64,000 nt of DNA from Gracilaria gracilis (GCA_030374805.1 JARGSG010000110.1:124001-188000); one strand, 5' to 3'; positions 1 to 10,277 are shown, counted from the stretch's first letter. Numbers and translations: made by a program. Notes: a model not told the origin generated them from the letters alone.

Positions 1-879
1 ATCGCTGACAATACGCTTCGAGCGATCTTCTCCGTCTTGATAGATGTTGTAGTTGAAAGAATCATTGCATTGAGGGGTGGTTGCTACCCGGGAGCGCGAG
101 ATGCGGCGCGAAGTGCGGCTGACGGAAGTGTTGTACAATTTGCATCCTTGAAATGATGTGTGGTGTGATGGAAACAAGGCTGATGAGGCGCCTATTGCAT
201 TAATGTTCACAAACGCTGTCATGTCGACTTGCTCACTCTGTCACAGAAGGGATAATGGCTCTAATGACGGTACCCCCAAGCTCTTATAGGCAGTCAGTTG
301 GCGCTGAGTGGCAATTTGAAACGGTGGGCAACTCGAGCAGGTTGACTCAATCGGAACGGTGGAGGTAGTGAGTGCGGCCAAAGTGCAAAGAACAGCAGAG
401 CTGCATGCCACAGGGAAAGCAACGTCAGGTCGAAGGAGAGCCGCAAATAACAAAAGCTTTTGTTCACGGAGATAAACCGGCACCCAACACCTCCGCCGAA
501 GCTCCAAACGCTCAGTGGCCATTTCAAAGCGCGCACCCTCACGCTGTCCAATCAACTGCAAAGGCACTTTGAGCACAGATCAGGCATCACCCAATCACTA
601 TTTGCCAAGCGCTCAGCGCTATTCTTCCAAAACGTTCGCCTTTTTCTGTTTTCGGCGATGGTTTTCTCTGCCACTTGTCGTGCTCCAAATGGCTCTTCAA
701 CTGTCGACGTTGTCGCCACTGTGAAGCCTCACTTTCGTCGTTTCGATCTCGGTAACCACAATACCACCGCCCCCACCCGACGTCTTGAGCGTCCGGTCGC
801 CCACCCCAGACACAAACTTTGCAGTCTCAGCTCGTCATTCGGAAGCTTTCTTGCGCAACTCGCACCAACTACAAGCCTG
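1..879. other. Gene-free 5' flank of the bS21 gene
   Basis: No gene can be supported here. The open frames have no recognisable family and overlap one another on both strands. The frame of the downstream bS21 gene stays open back to about 460 with an ATG at 658, but that extension is Ser/Thr/Pro/Arg-rich and unlike a mature protein, so it is probably 5' UTR and promoter. Confidence 0.5.
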
Positions 880-1353
880 ATGCAGAATCGCAGCGCCTTC
901 GTGCCCGCCGTGGCCATGCCTGTGGCCGCCTCGCCAGCTGCCACAGCCCTGTGTCCGACGCGTCCGGCGCCGTTCTTCTCCAGCATGGCGTTTGGTACCC
1001 CTCTTCCGGCTAGAATTGCGCCTCCGCCGCACTTTTCTAACATCCGTATGGATGTGACAGTCGTCGTTGGCGACAGCGAACCGATCGAGGGAGGTAAGCG
1101 ACAGTCTCGCACTCAACCATCGCCCATAATCTTTATTCCTTGTGCTAACATTTCGTGCGACACCACTCGTTGCATCCCAGCCTTGCGTCGATTCAAGAAA
1201 GAAGTCACAAAGAGCGGTCATCTATTCGAGCTTAGGAGAAGACGATATTTTGAGACCAATACCGAAAAGCGCATTCGCAAGGCGGCTAATGCCAGGCGCA
1301 AGGCTAGGATGTCCAGAAACTCTGCCCGTCAAAGCCAACGCCAGAATTTCTAG
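880..1353 (+). CDS. rpsU: bS21-type organellar ribosomal protein (one intron)
   Basis: Small-subunit ribosomal protein of the bacterial S21 family, nuclear encoded, for plastid or mitochondrial ribosomes. The mature part starts near VTVVVGDSEPIE and continues LRRFKKEV and RRRRYFETNTEKR, the S21 signature, with a basic tail. The genomic frame reads through a 29-codon insert exactly where the family is continuous; removing a GT-AG intron at 1094-1180 restores EPIEGALRRFKKEV. The intron has GTAAG at its start and a branch-like TGCTAAC 33-39 nt before its end. The ATG at 880 is chosen because it leaves a presequence of about 60 residues, rich in Ala, Ser and Pro, beginning QNRSAFVPAVA; a Phe near the N terminus is common in red-algal plastid transit peptides, so plastid is favoured over mitochondrion (inference). 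Coding segments are 880-1093 and 1181-1353, 128 residues, ending in TAG. The next gene converges on it. Confidence 0.85.
   Translation: MQNRSAFVPAVAMPVAASPAATALCPTRPAPFFSSMAFGTPLPARIAPPPHFSNIRMDVTVVVGDSEPIEGGKRQSRTQPSPIIFIPCANISCDTTRCIPALRRFKKEVTKSGHLFELRRRRYFETNTEKRIRKAANARRKARMSRNSARQSQRQNF
1094..1180 (+). other. Spliceosomal intron of the bS21 gene (87 nt)
   Basis: GTAAG donor, CCCAG acceptor and a TGCTAAC branch-like site at 1142-1148. The length is a multiple of three and the intron has no stop in the coding frame, so an unspliced reading gives a plausible but wrong protein with 29 extra residues. Confidence 0.85.
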
Positions 1354-1530
1354 TCTGTCTTTAACTGACGTTCGAGCAATGCCTATCGTCGCCTGCCCTC
1401 AAATGGCGACACGTAGCTTTTTGTTGCCCACTTCTGACTAAATACAGCCAGTTTCTCAGAGCTCAATGTTTATGCAATCCAAGGTACTCATTCGCTCCAT
1501 CACCATTTACATATAGAAGTCCTACACTTT

Positions 1531-3981
1531 CTAATGCTTCACCACCTCCTCCCCATCATCCACGTCCTCAAGACCACCCACAACAGTTTCACCGTCCTCA
1601 TCTCCCATCACCGCCTGATCGCCTTGAACATCACTGCTTGACGCCGTGGAACTCTCATATGTTTCGCTCTGCATTCTCAGTTTTTTCACTTGTTCATATG
1701 CATTGTAGCCAAGTCGCCCTGTCATGGCCCTTTCGGTGAGCCCCGCCTCTTCACCTAATTTAAACACTCTCATGGCTCGAGTATTGTCTTCATTTCGCAA
1801 GAAATGTCTTACTAACATCTGATATGTGGAAGGTGATATAATATCTCCTCTTCGCTGAGCCTCTTCAAGCATATGTACTGTTGTCTCTGTTTTGCCCCCT
1901 CGAATCATCAGTCGCACTGCAAGGTGCAGAGTTTGTCCACTCAAGCTGAATCCATGACTTTCCATTTCCTGCAACACCCTCATACCACCACGAATGTGTC
2001 TTGTTTGAACGCATCCTTCGAGTAAAGCGTTGAAGGTATCAATATTCTTCTCCATCTTGAATCGAGACCCTATTTCATCATAGGTTTGGAATGCTCTTTC
2101 AAGATCTTGAGCCGATGAACATGCCGCGATCACACAGTTAACCTCTTCAATACCAATGGTGGTTGGCGTAAGTCTTGTTCGAATGAAAGCCTTCGAGGCT
2201 TCGGGGAGTTCAAACCCTTCGGGAACACTTTGAGAAAGCTCCGGAGCTGTCACTTCGCGTTCAAACCCTTCGGAAACACTTTGAGAAAGCTCCGGAGCTG
2301 TCACTTCGCGTTCAAACCCTTCGGGAACACTTTGAGAAAGCTCCGGAGCTGTCACTTCGCGCTCCTGCGGACTCTGATCTTGGTCAGCGGCTTCTATCTC
2401 ATCTGCATCCGACGAATCGCTTTCCTCATTCTTCAATTCGCTAGCTTCGAGTCCTTCCGGTTCTTCTGAGCCGGTCTCGCTTCCTTCAGTGTGTCCCCCA
2501 CTGCTCTGCTCTGTGCTTTCAAGTCTGTCAATAAGTCTGTAATACTGCGCATCAATATTATCAATGTCAGATGCCAACGGACGAACAAACGCAATGTCCA
2601 GGTCTCGCAATCTAACAGTCAGACCCCTCTCTCGCATCACCCCAACCACATCCAAAGCCGTCGTAAAGTCACCGACGCCTGCAAATGAACCAATCAAACA
2701 GTACCAAAACGAGGCAGGAGGCTGATACTCTGGATACTGTTCCTCCATAATCTGCCATGCACGCAAAGCTACATCCGCAAGTCCACCTCTGAATGCGCAA
2801 TGAAGCACATCAGATATGGCCCCGATCTCCAGTTTAGCTGTGCCTCTCATGGCAGCTCTTTCCTCCTTTGTGGTGCGTGTGTGTTTGCCAATACGATACA
2901 TGTTGCGCGACTCGGCTATACGATGCACTTCTGAAACATATATTGGAAGCGCTGACTCGAACTTCGTCAAAAGCTCTCTGACATTGTCGAAATCATCATT
3001 GTTAGCTGCAGAAACAAGCACTTGCGAAACAGTCATGGCACTAATGTCAAAACGTTGTTTCTCGACCGCCATTAAGGTTGAAAACGCTCTTTGTGAATCG
3101 CGACGGCGAAGGCAACCAGTTATTAAAGCATGGTAGGTTGCAAAAGTAGGATATATTAGACTGTCCTTCATTTCGTTAAGTACGTTAAACGCATTATCGA
3201 CATGTCCACGGTACATATAAGCACCAATCAAATAGTTGTAGGTAGTGGCATTCGGATGTGATTCCTTTGGAAGCGTCCACATCGCGTCAATGATCTTCCT
3301 CATGGGGTCGGTTTGAGCCGATCGTGAAACAGCATGCAATCCGCAATTGTAAAGACCAATTCCAATATCATATTCCCTTTCAATGGCAAGGTTAAGCGTG
3401 TCGAGCGATGTAGGCGCCCAGCCAGATCTCCCAAGAACGGGAAGCATCAGCGATACAACCCCTTCATCGATCTGAGAGCGATCAGAGGTCTTCATGGCGT
3501 TTACGTACTGCCACAAGGCTGTACGAACGGCGCCACTTTTCAGCAGCGATTTGAGAGAGGCAGCAAAGGCAACCGGATCACGGTTGGAACTAGGACTGGC
3601 TGCGTTTGGCGAAGACCCGGTCTGCTCAAGAGGCTCGATCACCTCGCCTCCCATAGGTTCCACCAAATTACCTACAGGATCCCCAAGTTCTTCGCCTGCA
3701 GCTGCAGACGGTGCAGAGACATCTTCTGATATGATTTCCACGACAGATTCGTCCTGAGCGGAAGCGCTAGCAGCAGTCTCTGGGGAAATCTGCAGCTTCT
3801 CGTTTCCAGATATTTGCAAATCCTCCGTTATTCGACTTCCATCGTTTTGAAGCGAGGTGGTTGTGCATAATGACTTGGATGCAATAGCAGTGCGACCAAC
3901 TAAAACAGCGCCCCGAGTGGAACCGCCTGAAAGAAGCTGTGTGGCGCCACGAAGGGCGGTTCTTCCGACATAGGTACGCAT
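1531..3981 (-). CDS. Pentatricopeptide-repeat (PPR) protein, probably organellar
   Basis: 816-residue PPR protein; PPR proteins bind organellar RNA in helical-repeat arrays and act in processing, stability or translation. The N terminus (MRTYVGRTALRGATQ, Arg-rich with few acids) looks like a mitochondrial presequence. Repeats visible around residues 245-330 (TTYNYLIGAYMYRGHVDNAF, then TYHALITGCLRRRDSQRAF) and again at about 640-760 (TFNALLEGCVQTRHIRGGM, TYQMLVRHFLRNEDNTRAM) follow the 35-residue PPR spacing. Between them lies an acidic, Ser/Glu-rich linker that contains a 51-bp tandem repeat. The tail is Asp/Glu/Val-rich. There is no DYW or SMR domain. One uninterrupted frame from a true ATG to TAG, no intron seen. 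It is divergent from the uL15 gene, with 520 bp between the starts. The RNA target cannot be read from this sequence. Confidence 0.85.
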   Translation of the reverse strand: MRTYVGRTALRGATQLLSGGSTRGAVLVGRTAIASKSLCTTTSLQNDGSRITEDLQISGNEKLQISPETAASASAQDESVVEIISEDVSAPSAAAGEELGDPVGNLVEPMGGEVIEPLEQTGSSPNAASPSSNRDPVAFAASLKSLLKSGAVRTALWQYVNAMKTSDRSQIDEGVVSLMLPVLGRSGWAPTSLDTLNLAIEREYDIGIGLYNCGLHAVSRSAQTDPMRKIIDAMWTLPKESHPNATTYNYLIGAYMYRGHVDNAFNVLNEMKDSLIYPTFATYHALITGCLRRRDSQRAFSTLMAVEKQRFDISAMTVSQVLVSAANNDDFDNVRELLTKFESALPIYVSEVHRIAESRNMYRIGKHTRTTKEERAAMRGTAKLEIGAISDVLHCAFRGGLADVALRAWQIMEEQYPEYQPPASFWYCLIGSFAGVGDFTTALDVVGVMRERGLTVRLRDLDIAFVRPLASDIDNIDAQYYRLIDRLESTEQSSGGHTEGSETGSEEPEGLEASELKNEESDSSDADEIEAADQDQSPQEREVTAPELSQSVPEGFEREVTAPELSQSVSEGFEREVTAPELSQSVPEGFELPEASKAFIRTRLTPTTIGIEEVNCVIAACSSAQDLERAFQTYDEIGSRFKMEKNIDTFNALLEGCVQTRHIRGGMRVLQEMESHGFSLSGQTLHLAVRLMIRGGKTETTVHMLEEAQRRGDIISPSTYQMLVRHFLRNEDNTRAMRVFKLGEEAGLTERAMTGRLGYNAYEQVKKLRMQSETYESSTASSSDVQGDQAVMGDEDGETVVGGLEDVDDGEEVVKH
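2209..2361 (-). repeat. 51-bp coding tandem repeat, three copies, in the PPR gene
   Basis: Three head-to-tail 51-bp units (2209-2259, 2260-2310, 2311-2361) encode the 17-residue unit REVTAPELSQSVPEGFE three times, one copy with Ser for Pro. It lies at residues 541-591, in the acidic linker between the two PPR blocks. The near identity of the copies indicates recent expansion. Confidence 0.95.
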
Positions 3982-4501
3982 AATGAAATTGAGCTCAGTG
4001 ACAGACGATGGGGAAAAATTAGAGAGGAAGTGCTCCTCGACGCCCTTGAAGAGCTAGCGGCATCGGACTTCAAAGACGGCGCCAATAGCTTTATCAATGA
4101 TCTGTTGCACTTCGTGTAGCTCCGGAACAGGCAGCATGCACGTGCGGGCGGCTTCGAAAATGGCATGAACCCCGCATGGTCTCCGCTATTGCATTGGATC
4201 TGAGCCAGTACGGCGACGACAGGGAAAGCAAGTGCATGATTGGCTCGTTTGGCAGTTGAGGATTATACGTGGCACACTTGTCTAGCAAGAATGTTGCGAC
4301 CTTGTTCTACATTTGCAAAAACCAAAACATTTTATTTTTCAGTCAGGATTGAGCAGGGACGCCGTCGGCGTTCGCTGTCTCCATGGGATCCCTTGCGCCA
4401 TCACCGCTGCACTCACCCCGTTGACCGAACCGCAACAAACGAATTGACTTGGTGAGAGTGCACGTCCCCGTCACCCGGCTTAATCCACACTTCTTGTTAA
4501 A
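3982..4501. promoter_or_regulatory. Divergent intergenic region between the PPR and uL15 genes
   Basis: A 520-bp gap between two divergent start codons, so it must hold both promoters. I see no convincing TATA box or other named element. Short open frames on the minus strand here look accidental. Confidence 0.5.
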
Positions 4502-5413
4502 ATGGTTCGTTCCGATATTCCGATCCTATAACCCCGTACAGCTACTGCCAAAGCGATTTGCTCATACAAGCATTTATGTACTACTCGACATGGGATGAAT
4601 GCTAACTGATCAACTCTTCTACTTTACTTTGGCTTGATTATCTGCTTGCGCTCCTGCTTTGTAGCCGACCCGTTTTCACCATAATCGAAAGAAGCGTGGA
4701 CATGTCTCTGCTGGACATGGGCGTATTGTAAGTTACACACTTCGCGATCGATGCAACTGCTCCGAACCATTGAAAGCTACATCTCTAGCGATGCCTGAGA
4801 GACCTTGAATCAGAAGGTCATCCCGCATATTCGGTACCCGCATCTCATAGTTTCGCTCGATTCTAACCGTGGTATCACTTATCTGGCGTGCGACGAATTC
4901 CCCTATTGCGCCCCGTTCATCTTATCCGTATCGTTAGGGAAAACATCGTAAGCATCGTACGTTAATAGCTTTCAAGTCACTTGATTCTTTTTTGCGTCAA
5001 TGATGAAGTTCCAGAAACTAACCTTTTGGAATGTATACATTTATCCTTAAACAGCCGGTGGCCGTGGTAACGCCGGTGGTCAGCACCATCACCGAATCAA
5101 CTTTGATAAGTACCATCCTGGTTACTTCGGAAAGGTTGGTATGAGGTACTTTCACAAGACCAATAATAAGTACTACTGTCCCTCAATCAACCTTGACAAG
5201 ATTTGGACACTAGTTCCTGAAGACATTCGCTTGAAGTACAAGAATGACAAGGAAAATGCTCCCGTGCTTGATGTCACAGAAAGAGGTTTCTTTAAGGTGC
5301 TCGGAAAAGGAAGACTACCGGATCAACCCATTATTGTTAAGGCAAAGTTTTTCTCGAAGGGAGCGGAGGAGAAGATCAGGGCCACTGGAGGCGCTTGTAT
5401 CCTTACTGCCTAA
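4502..5413 (+). CDS. RPL27A: Cytosolic 60S ribosomal protein uL15 (RPL27A), four exons
   Basis: Large-subunit ribosomal protein uL15 (eukaryotic L27a/L28e). Exons by conserved protein and GT-AG sites: 4502-4504 (the ATG only), 4665-4727 ([20 protein letters not shown] and one Ile), 4938-4956 (19 nt, GKHRKH plus the first base of Pro) and 5055-5413 ([20 protein letters not shown] onward to the end). Together they give 147 residues, matching the family length of about 148, with the standard MPTRF start and the glycine-rich RNA-binding N-terminal region. Donors are GTTCGT, GTAAGT and GTACGT; the acceptors end TAG, TAG and CAG. Branch-like CTAAC sites occur in each intron. The first donor is the weakest evidence: it places an intron directly after the start codon. 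Introns confined to the 5' end are typical of ribosomal protein genes in intron-poor algae. The gene ends in TAA. Confidence 0.88.
4938..4956 (+). other. 19-nt micro-exon of the uL15 gene
   Basis: Flanked by TTAG and GTACGT. It supplies the invariant GKHRKH of uL15, which is missing from every longer open frame nearby. Phase works exactly: exon 2 ends on a full codon, the micro-exon adds six codons plus one base, and exon 4 starts with the other two bases of Pro. Confidence 0.88.
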
Positions 5414-6300
5414 GTCTTAGCTCCGTAAACTGAACGGTTTCCACAGTTGTTTCTCTTGCGCCTTGCCCACGTGCAAACCATTATTTTCGTCCTTTGCTTG
5501 TTTCGTTAAAGTGTTTTGACCGTCCGATGGACCAAAGCAACGGTGGTTGGTGTCTCCCAGATTTAAATTGTAGTGGACGTGCAGATCCCCGACAGCTGCG
5601 TCCGGAACGGCGCGCAATGATGATGTTTTGTAACCCGAGTCAATCACGAAGATGACACCTGCCTTCTTAGCATCATCCCCAAGAGTAAGAAAACTGTCCT
5701 CAATTATATGTTTAATACGATAGCATTCACATGATTTCTTCATCCTTCTTCGTAACACAGCCTCTTCTCGAGCGTTTGTTTCACTTCCGTTAGAAATAGA
5801 AGGCTAAGGTTCCCGGAGAAAGGAAGGTTACAAAGGTACCTATGAGCTCGAGCTGCCTTGGGGAATGAAACATCGTTAGCGTACTCATAAAGAGAGCGAG
5901 AGAGAGATAAACATTACTCAGTATTCTTTTCCTGTGCAGGAATCTCTCATCTGCAAAAGAACATCACTGGCAAGGTTCCTTTGATAGACGCCTCCCGTCG
6001 CGAAGGTCCTTCGTTAGAAGTGCGACCAAATGTAACTCTCCAAGACTTGATTGGTCAATCTCCACATAGTTTGATAGCCATCTTAATGAGAGTAAACTTT
6101 CTATAGGAAGAGTTTTTCTTGGAGTCCAAGTCTTGGACCTTGCAAATGAAGGTTGATGTCGGATTCAAGAAGAAGAAAGACAAACTTCCCTTTTGGTCGT
6201 GCTCGAATAATATGTAATGCTCGACAAAGCTACATTTCTCTCTAAGAGCCAACACTAACAACTTCGTCTTGATTACCTTCATATCCGCACTAATTCCATT
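5414..6300. other. Intergenic region between uL15 and the hydrolase gene
   Basis: This holds the 3' flanks of two convergent genes. A 113-codon minus-strand frame (5417-5758) and a plus-strand frame at about 5939-6105, which follows a TGTGCAG acceptor-like sequence, were examined; neither matches a family I know. No gene is called. Confidence 0.45.
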
Positions 6301-7638
6301 CTATAATTGAGCAAGTCTTAGCACGGTTGTGGAGTCGTGCGATAAGTCAAGTTCTGGAACTGATATGTCCTCAAGTGGCCGGAAAAACTTGGCTACGTCG
6401 CCATCCGATATATCAGAACATTCAGCTGGTGACCACTGCGCTATTTTCGTTTTAGATATCAGTACAGCACGAACACCACGCACAAAATCTCCTCGTCTAG
6501 TTAAGCGAATACACAATCTGAACTCCATTCCTAGACAATCATCTAGCCCCATATTATATCCTCTTCTGAGAGATTCGAATGAAAGTTTCAGCGACATTGG
6601 GCAATGTGTTTGCATTGCTCGCAAACATTTCGCCGCAAAAGTTCTATGAATGTTGTTGGCCTGCGAGCTGGTCTCCCTAACCTTTTTGATGATGTCTTCA
6701 ACAGAAGGAAGGCAAAAGAGTTCCTTCACAGCTGCGAGAAGTTGTGCGTTTTCTGTCGACAGCGATCTTGGTGTAGAAAAGCTTTGAAGTACCGCTTCGA
6801 TGTCTTCGCTAGAGCGAACTTGCGTATTCAGCAAAGATTCCAGAAGTGAGGAGATCAATTCGTGAGGTACATAGTGTGTAGCTAGTCCAGCATGGAGAAC
6901 CATCTCTCCCTTTAACTGGGCACCTGTGAGAGAGATGTATGCTCCTAAACCAGGGCTTAGACGCGAGAGGAAGTATGAAGCTCCAACATCCGGCAGAAAT
7001 CCAATCGCGGCTTCGGGCATTGAGAATACCGTGTTTTCTGTTGCAACACGGAATCGTCCGTGGACAGAGAGGCCAACCCCACCTCCCATAACAATACCAT
7101 CAAGAATCGATACAGTGTCTAATGTCTGTAAACATCCTAGAAACGAATTAAGACGGAATTCAGTCCTAAAGAACTCCACGATTGAATCGTATTGGCGCCT
7201 TTCTGCGAGAAAGCACAATTCTCGCACATCACCTCCCGCGCAGAAAGCACGACCTGGGCTTGTTGATCTGAGAATGACGCACTTTGTTCCTAACAACTGC
7301 AGTTGATGGATTCGTTTATATAAAGCCTCACACATGACTGTGTTTAGGGTATGAAGAGATTTCGGACGATTCAGACACAATGTTGTAACACTCCTGTTAA
7401 GAAGGGATGATTCCTCCAGTACAGGAGAGCTAGCAGATAGAATTGTCAACTGACCACGCTCGGTTAACGCATGCGTGACAATCATATCTCGCTCCTTCTC
7501 TTTCATCGTTGGGGACATTCTGGGATAGACAAGAGTGTGGCAGCCTGCGGATAACATGTAGAATCCTTCTCGGGCGTGAGATTGTAATAAATGCTGATGG
7601 GAGGAAGTGCCGAGAGATTTATTTGGTTCGAATTGCAT
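6301..7638 (-). CDS. HIBCH: 3-hydroxyisobutyryl-CoA hydrolase-like protein (enoyl-CoA hydratase fold)
   Basis: 445-residue member of the crotonase fold, closest in pattern to 3-hydroxyisobutyryl-CoA hydrolase, which releases 3-hydroxyisobutyrate from its CoA ester in valine breakdown, normally in mitochondria. Visible family marks: AFCAGGDV (131-138), the oxyanion-hole loop DGIVMGGGVG (180-189), and MPEAAIGFLPDVG (207-219), whose Glu209 and Asp217 match the catalytic Glu and Asp of the hydrolases. The C-terminal half (FFRPLEDISVPEL near the end) also follows HIBCH rather than a simple hydratase. About 75 residues precede the fold; they could be a targeting extension, and alternative ATGs occur at residues 28 and 41. 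True ATG start, TAG stop, single frame. Beta-oxidation hydratase is the main alternative. Confidence 0.85.
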   Translation of the reverse strand: MQFEPNKSLGTSSHQHLLQSHAREGFYMLSAGCHTLVYPRMSPTMKEKERDMIVTHALTERGQLTILSASSPVLEESSLLNRSVTTLCLNRPKSLHTLNTVMCEALYKRIHQLQLLGTKCVILRSTSPGRAFCAGGDVRELCFLAERRQYDSIVEFFRTEFRLNSFLGCLQTLDTVSILDGIVMGGGVGLSVHGRFRVATENTVFSMPEAAIGFLPDVGASYFLSRLSPGLGAYISLTGAQLKGEMVLHAGLATHYVPHELISSLLESLLNTQVRSSEDIEAVLQSFSTPRSLSTENAQLLAAVKELFCLPSVEDIIKKVRETSSQANNIHRTFAAKCLRAMQTHCPMSLKLSFESLRRGYNMGLDDCLGMEFRLCIRLTRRGDFVRGVRAVLISKTKIAQWSPAECSDISDGDVAKFFRPLEDISVPELDLSHDSTTVLRLAQL

Positions 7639-8415
7639 CGAAGCCTTTATCTCTGTAAGGTGGAAACAATCCCCGTCCTGAAGCCAAGATATTTCAATCG
7701 AGGTAAAGCCGCGGGTTACACTTTATAAAGTAAAATGAAGAGGAAGCGTCTGCTATTTCCCTGTTTCTCTCTCGCGATCCACTCTTTCATTTGTAGAATA
7801 ACTCAGATCGTTGTCAGTCTCGTACTTTCCTTGGGTGCGTTGTTCGTCCAGACACTATTAAGAACACTCACACTCAATAGTCTTGGACAAGAAGGGTGTG
7901 GCGACCATTGCTTGCAGCCAAATTCAAGAAGTGTTGGATTCGAATGAATCGATGGACTGCAATAGTAGTAGTTATATAGTACGTGAACAACGATTTGCAG
8001 AATTAGATGGGTGTTGAACGCGCATAGAGGCACTCCACTAGCTTACATGCCTCGCTACATCATGGTCGTTGTGATGAAGGAACCCCATATACTTCGTCAG
8101 TGGTGTCGAAGTGTTAGAAAACGATGATTCACACAATGGAAAGCTTCTCAAAATTTCAGCACTTTGTCTACTTACTTGCCTGGGATACCAAGTGGAATTC
8201 AGACAGGCTGATGGGTTGTGCATCAATTGCCATCCATCTCTCTTCTTTGGAACTGACATTCACAGAGACTTCAGACAATATGATCGGCCATTAGTCAATA
8301 TCGCTGATTTGCCATGTACACCAATACGTGACTGTAAATCGTGGCTCGCCTTGCTCAAACGTCTTTAATCAGCACAATTTGGCGTGAGACTGAAATAAGA
8401 CGATGATGAGAAAGG
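7639..8415. other. Intergenic region upstream of the hydrolase gene
   Basis: A 777-bp gap containing only short overlapping open frames on both strands, none with a recognisable domain. It should contain the promoter of the minus-strand hydrolase gene. Confidence 0.45.
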
Positions 8416-9060
8416 CTATCGTGTTTTAGGGGTCAATTTCGTGCGGCGTAGACGTAGCATGTGCAGAAACATGAATGGACCGAAGTACAAGTACATTACT
8501 AGCACAATTCGATTCCAAACTCCAAAGTTAAAAGCAAAGTTAAATCTGTTGGGTAGAGAGATAGAGTAAAGCTCTTGGTTGTCGATGTACGGGAGCGTCA
8601 AGTAGTATACCAGCCATTCAGCGGTAATACCCACGGGGTACAACACGAGAAAAAGGGAATACCTCATCCAGAGCAAAGCCCTTGGAACACGGCGGAGAAT
8701 CGTAGCAATATAGAACGTGTATCGAACTATGTCAGCCAGAATCCAAGAGGTTAGAAGAAGAATTATAATAATATGATCTTGAATATGAGCGACAGCGTCC
8801 ACAACAAATACAAGCACGACAAAGCGGCCTAGGCATTGCACAAATGCAGTAGGAACTGTCCCGCCAAGGCCCAGCATTGCGTGAATTACTTCCACCCAAG
8901 CCAAGGTCTGAGCAATCATTGCGAACGGTGCAGAGCTTTCATACATGTTTGAGTAACTTCCCGTCGTTCTAGAACAAAGAACGAGTTGAATCCCTGTCGC
9001 TGCCCACAGACTAAGCTGTATAAAGTTGTAGGCCAGTAGATACGAAATCTGCCAAGGCAT
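8416..9060 (-). CDS. HACD: Very-long-chain (3R)-3-hydroxyacyl-CoA dehydratase (PHS1/PTPLA family)
   Basis: 214-residue polytopic membrane protein of the PTPLA/HACD family, the third enzyme of the ER fatty-acid elongation cycle, which dehydrates 3-hydroxyacyl-CoA to trans-2-enoyl-CoA. It has about six hydrophobic segments. The family block is present: WILADIVRYTFY (106-117, with Asp in place of the usual Glu) and YPVGITAEW, in which Tyr141 and Glu148 have the seven-residue spacing of the catalytic Tyr/Glu pair of yeast Phs1. The total length is normal for the family and the ATG is real; it ends in TAG. The neighbouring hydrolase gene is also acyl-CoA related and on the same strand, but 777 bp away, so co-regulation is not implied. 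Confidence 0.88.
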   Translation of the reverse strand: MPWQISYLLAYNFIQLSLWAATGIQLVLCSRTTGSYSNMYESSAPFAMIAQTLAWVEVIHAMLGLGGTVPTAFVQCLGRFVVLVFVVDAVAHIQDHIIIILLLTSWILADIVRYTFYIATILRRVPRALLWMRYSLFLVLYPVGITAEWLVYYLTLPYIDNQELYSISLPNRFNFAFNFGVWNRIVLVMYLYFGPFMFLHMLRLRRTKLTPKTR

Positions 9061-10277
9061 CTTTTTGAAGCCGCTGTCGTTCGCAATAGAGCGGAAAACT
9101 GCTACGGCAAGAATACGAAACAGTCCCAGATACTCCTATGGAAGAGTGGTAGGGCGAGCCCAAATCGTGAGAAATGGAAAACAAGACACACTACACAAAC
9201 GCATTCCACACTAGCCTTTGGCAGCTTGGGTGCAGACGTCGATAGTCTGCTTAGCTTACCACTTATGTGTCCCAAAGATTGATCTTGGCAACTGACCTCA
9301 TATGAGGTCAAATGACCTCATATGAGGTCAGTTTTCACGATATAGGATATCACCCAGACCCTATATCCAAATATCATCTACCCAATATAGCCCTAGCTAG
9401 AAGGACCAAGAACGTCAGTACTACCCAAGCACTGTAAATGTGAAAATTAAAATTTTTCAAGAAGGCCAATTTCATTTTCAGAATCAGTGTTGTAATTAAA
9501 ATTACATTCTTACATCATTACAGTATATGTAGCAAAATTAAGCTGCCAACAACATAAAAACAACCAACACAATTACTACCTGAAACAAAGATGTATGAGT
9601 CAACATGTTTAGCTCCACCAGAAAATATTGTCCAAACTCTATATTTCTATTTTCACGAACAATTATGACATTTTACAGTCTGACATATTACAAAATCTAG
9701 TTTGATATCAAAACATACATTCTTACATCTTTTGAAAATGAAACTAAAAAACTGTTGTCATATGCCAGTCCCAAATACGTTTTAATATTTTTAACACACC
9801 CAAACAACAATGTTATACCCTATACAAATTTCTTACTCATTTACAATTTCCAGCCATCTAAAAAGTAGATTCTCTATTTGACACATCATAATAATTTTGT
9901 TCTTAGTAAGTTAAAGCTCTATTACACATTACACTATTATTAATTAAAATATGTGCCATCAAGAACTTAAAATACTTCTAAGTCCATAATATATGTTCAA
10001 TTTAATTTATAAGATAGAGATATCTTAGTCTTGAGAAAAACAAAAACCCCTTTTCGTAACACCAACATACACATTCGTACTGAAGAACAGTTTTTGGCCT
10101 TGAAAGAATCAATTTTATCTTCTACTTCTAGATATATAATATGTGCAGCTTTTACGAAAGCTTAGATATGATTCATATCCGAAAATGTATTTTCGTTTGT
10201 TGAGGTGTATGAAATATTTATTTAAACATTTCACAGTCGTTATTTAAAAATATGTATAGGAATGTTAAAACCCCCAA
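9061..10277. other. Gene-free, strongly AT-rich tract
   Basis: From about 9420 to the retrotransposon the sequence is AT-rich with no long open frame on either strand. It ends exactly at the TACAT target site of the gypsy element. An organellar origin was considered, but no organellar gene fragment is visible. Confidence 0.6.
9293..9330. repeat. Two identical 18-bp perfect palindromes
   Basis: TGACCTCATATGAGGTCA occurs at 9293-9310 and again at 9313-9330, separated by two A residues. Each is a perfect palindrome, so the pair can also fold as one larger dyad. The half-site TGACCTCA resembles bZIP-type sites, but no binding protein is implied. It lies about 230 bp upstream of the dehydratase start. 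Confidence 0.95.

Noticed and set aside
5417..5758. 113-codon minus-strand frame next to the uL15 gene
   Set aside because: No recognisable family, and it lies in the expected 3' flank of uL15; its first codon is also not supported by context.
9420..10277. Possible mitochondrial DNA insertion in the AT-rich tract
   Set aside because: No fragment of an organellar gene or RNA could be recognised; AT content alone is not evidence.
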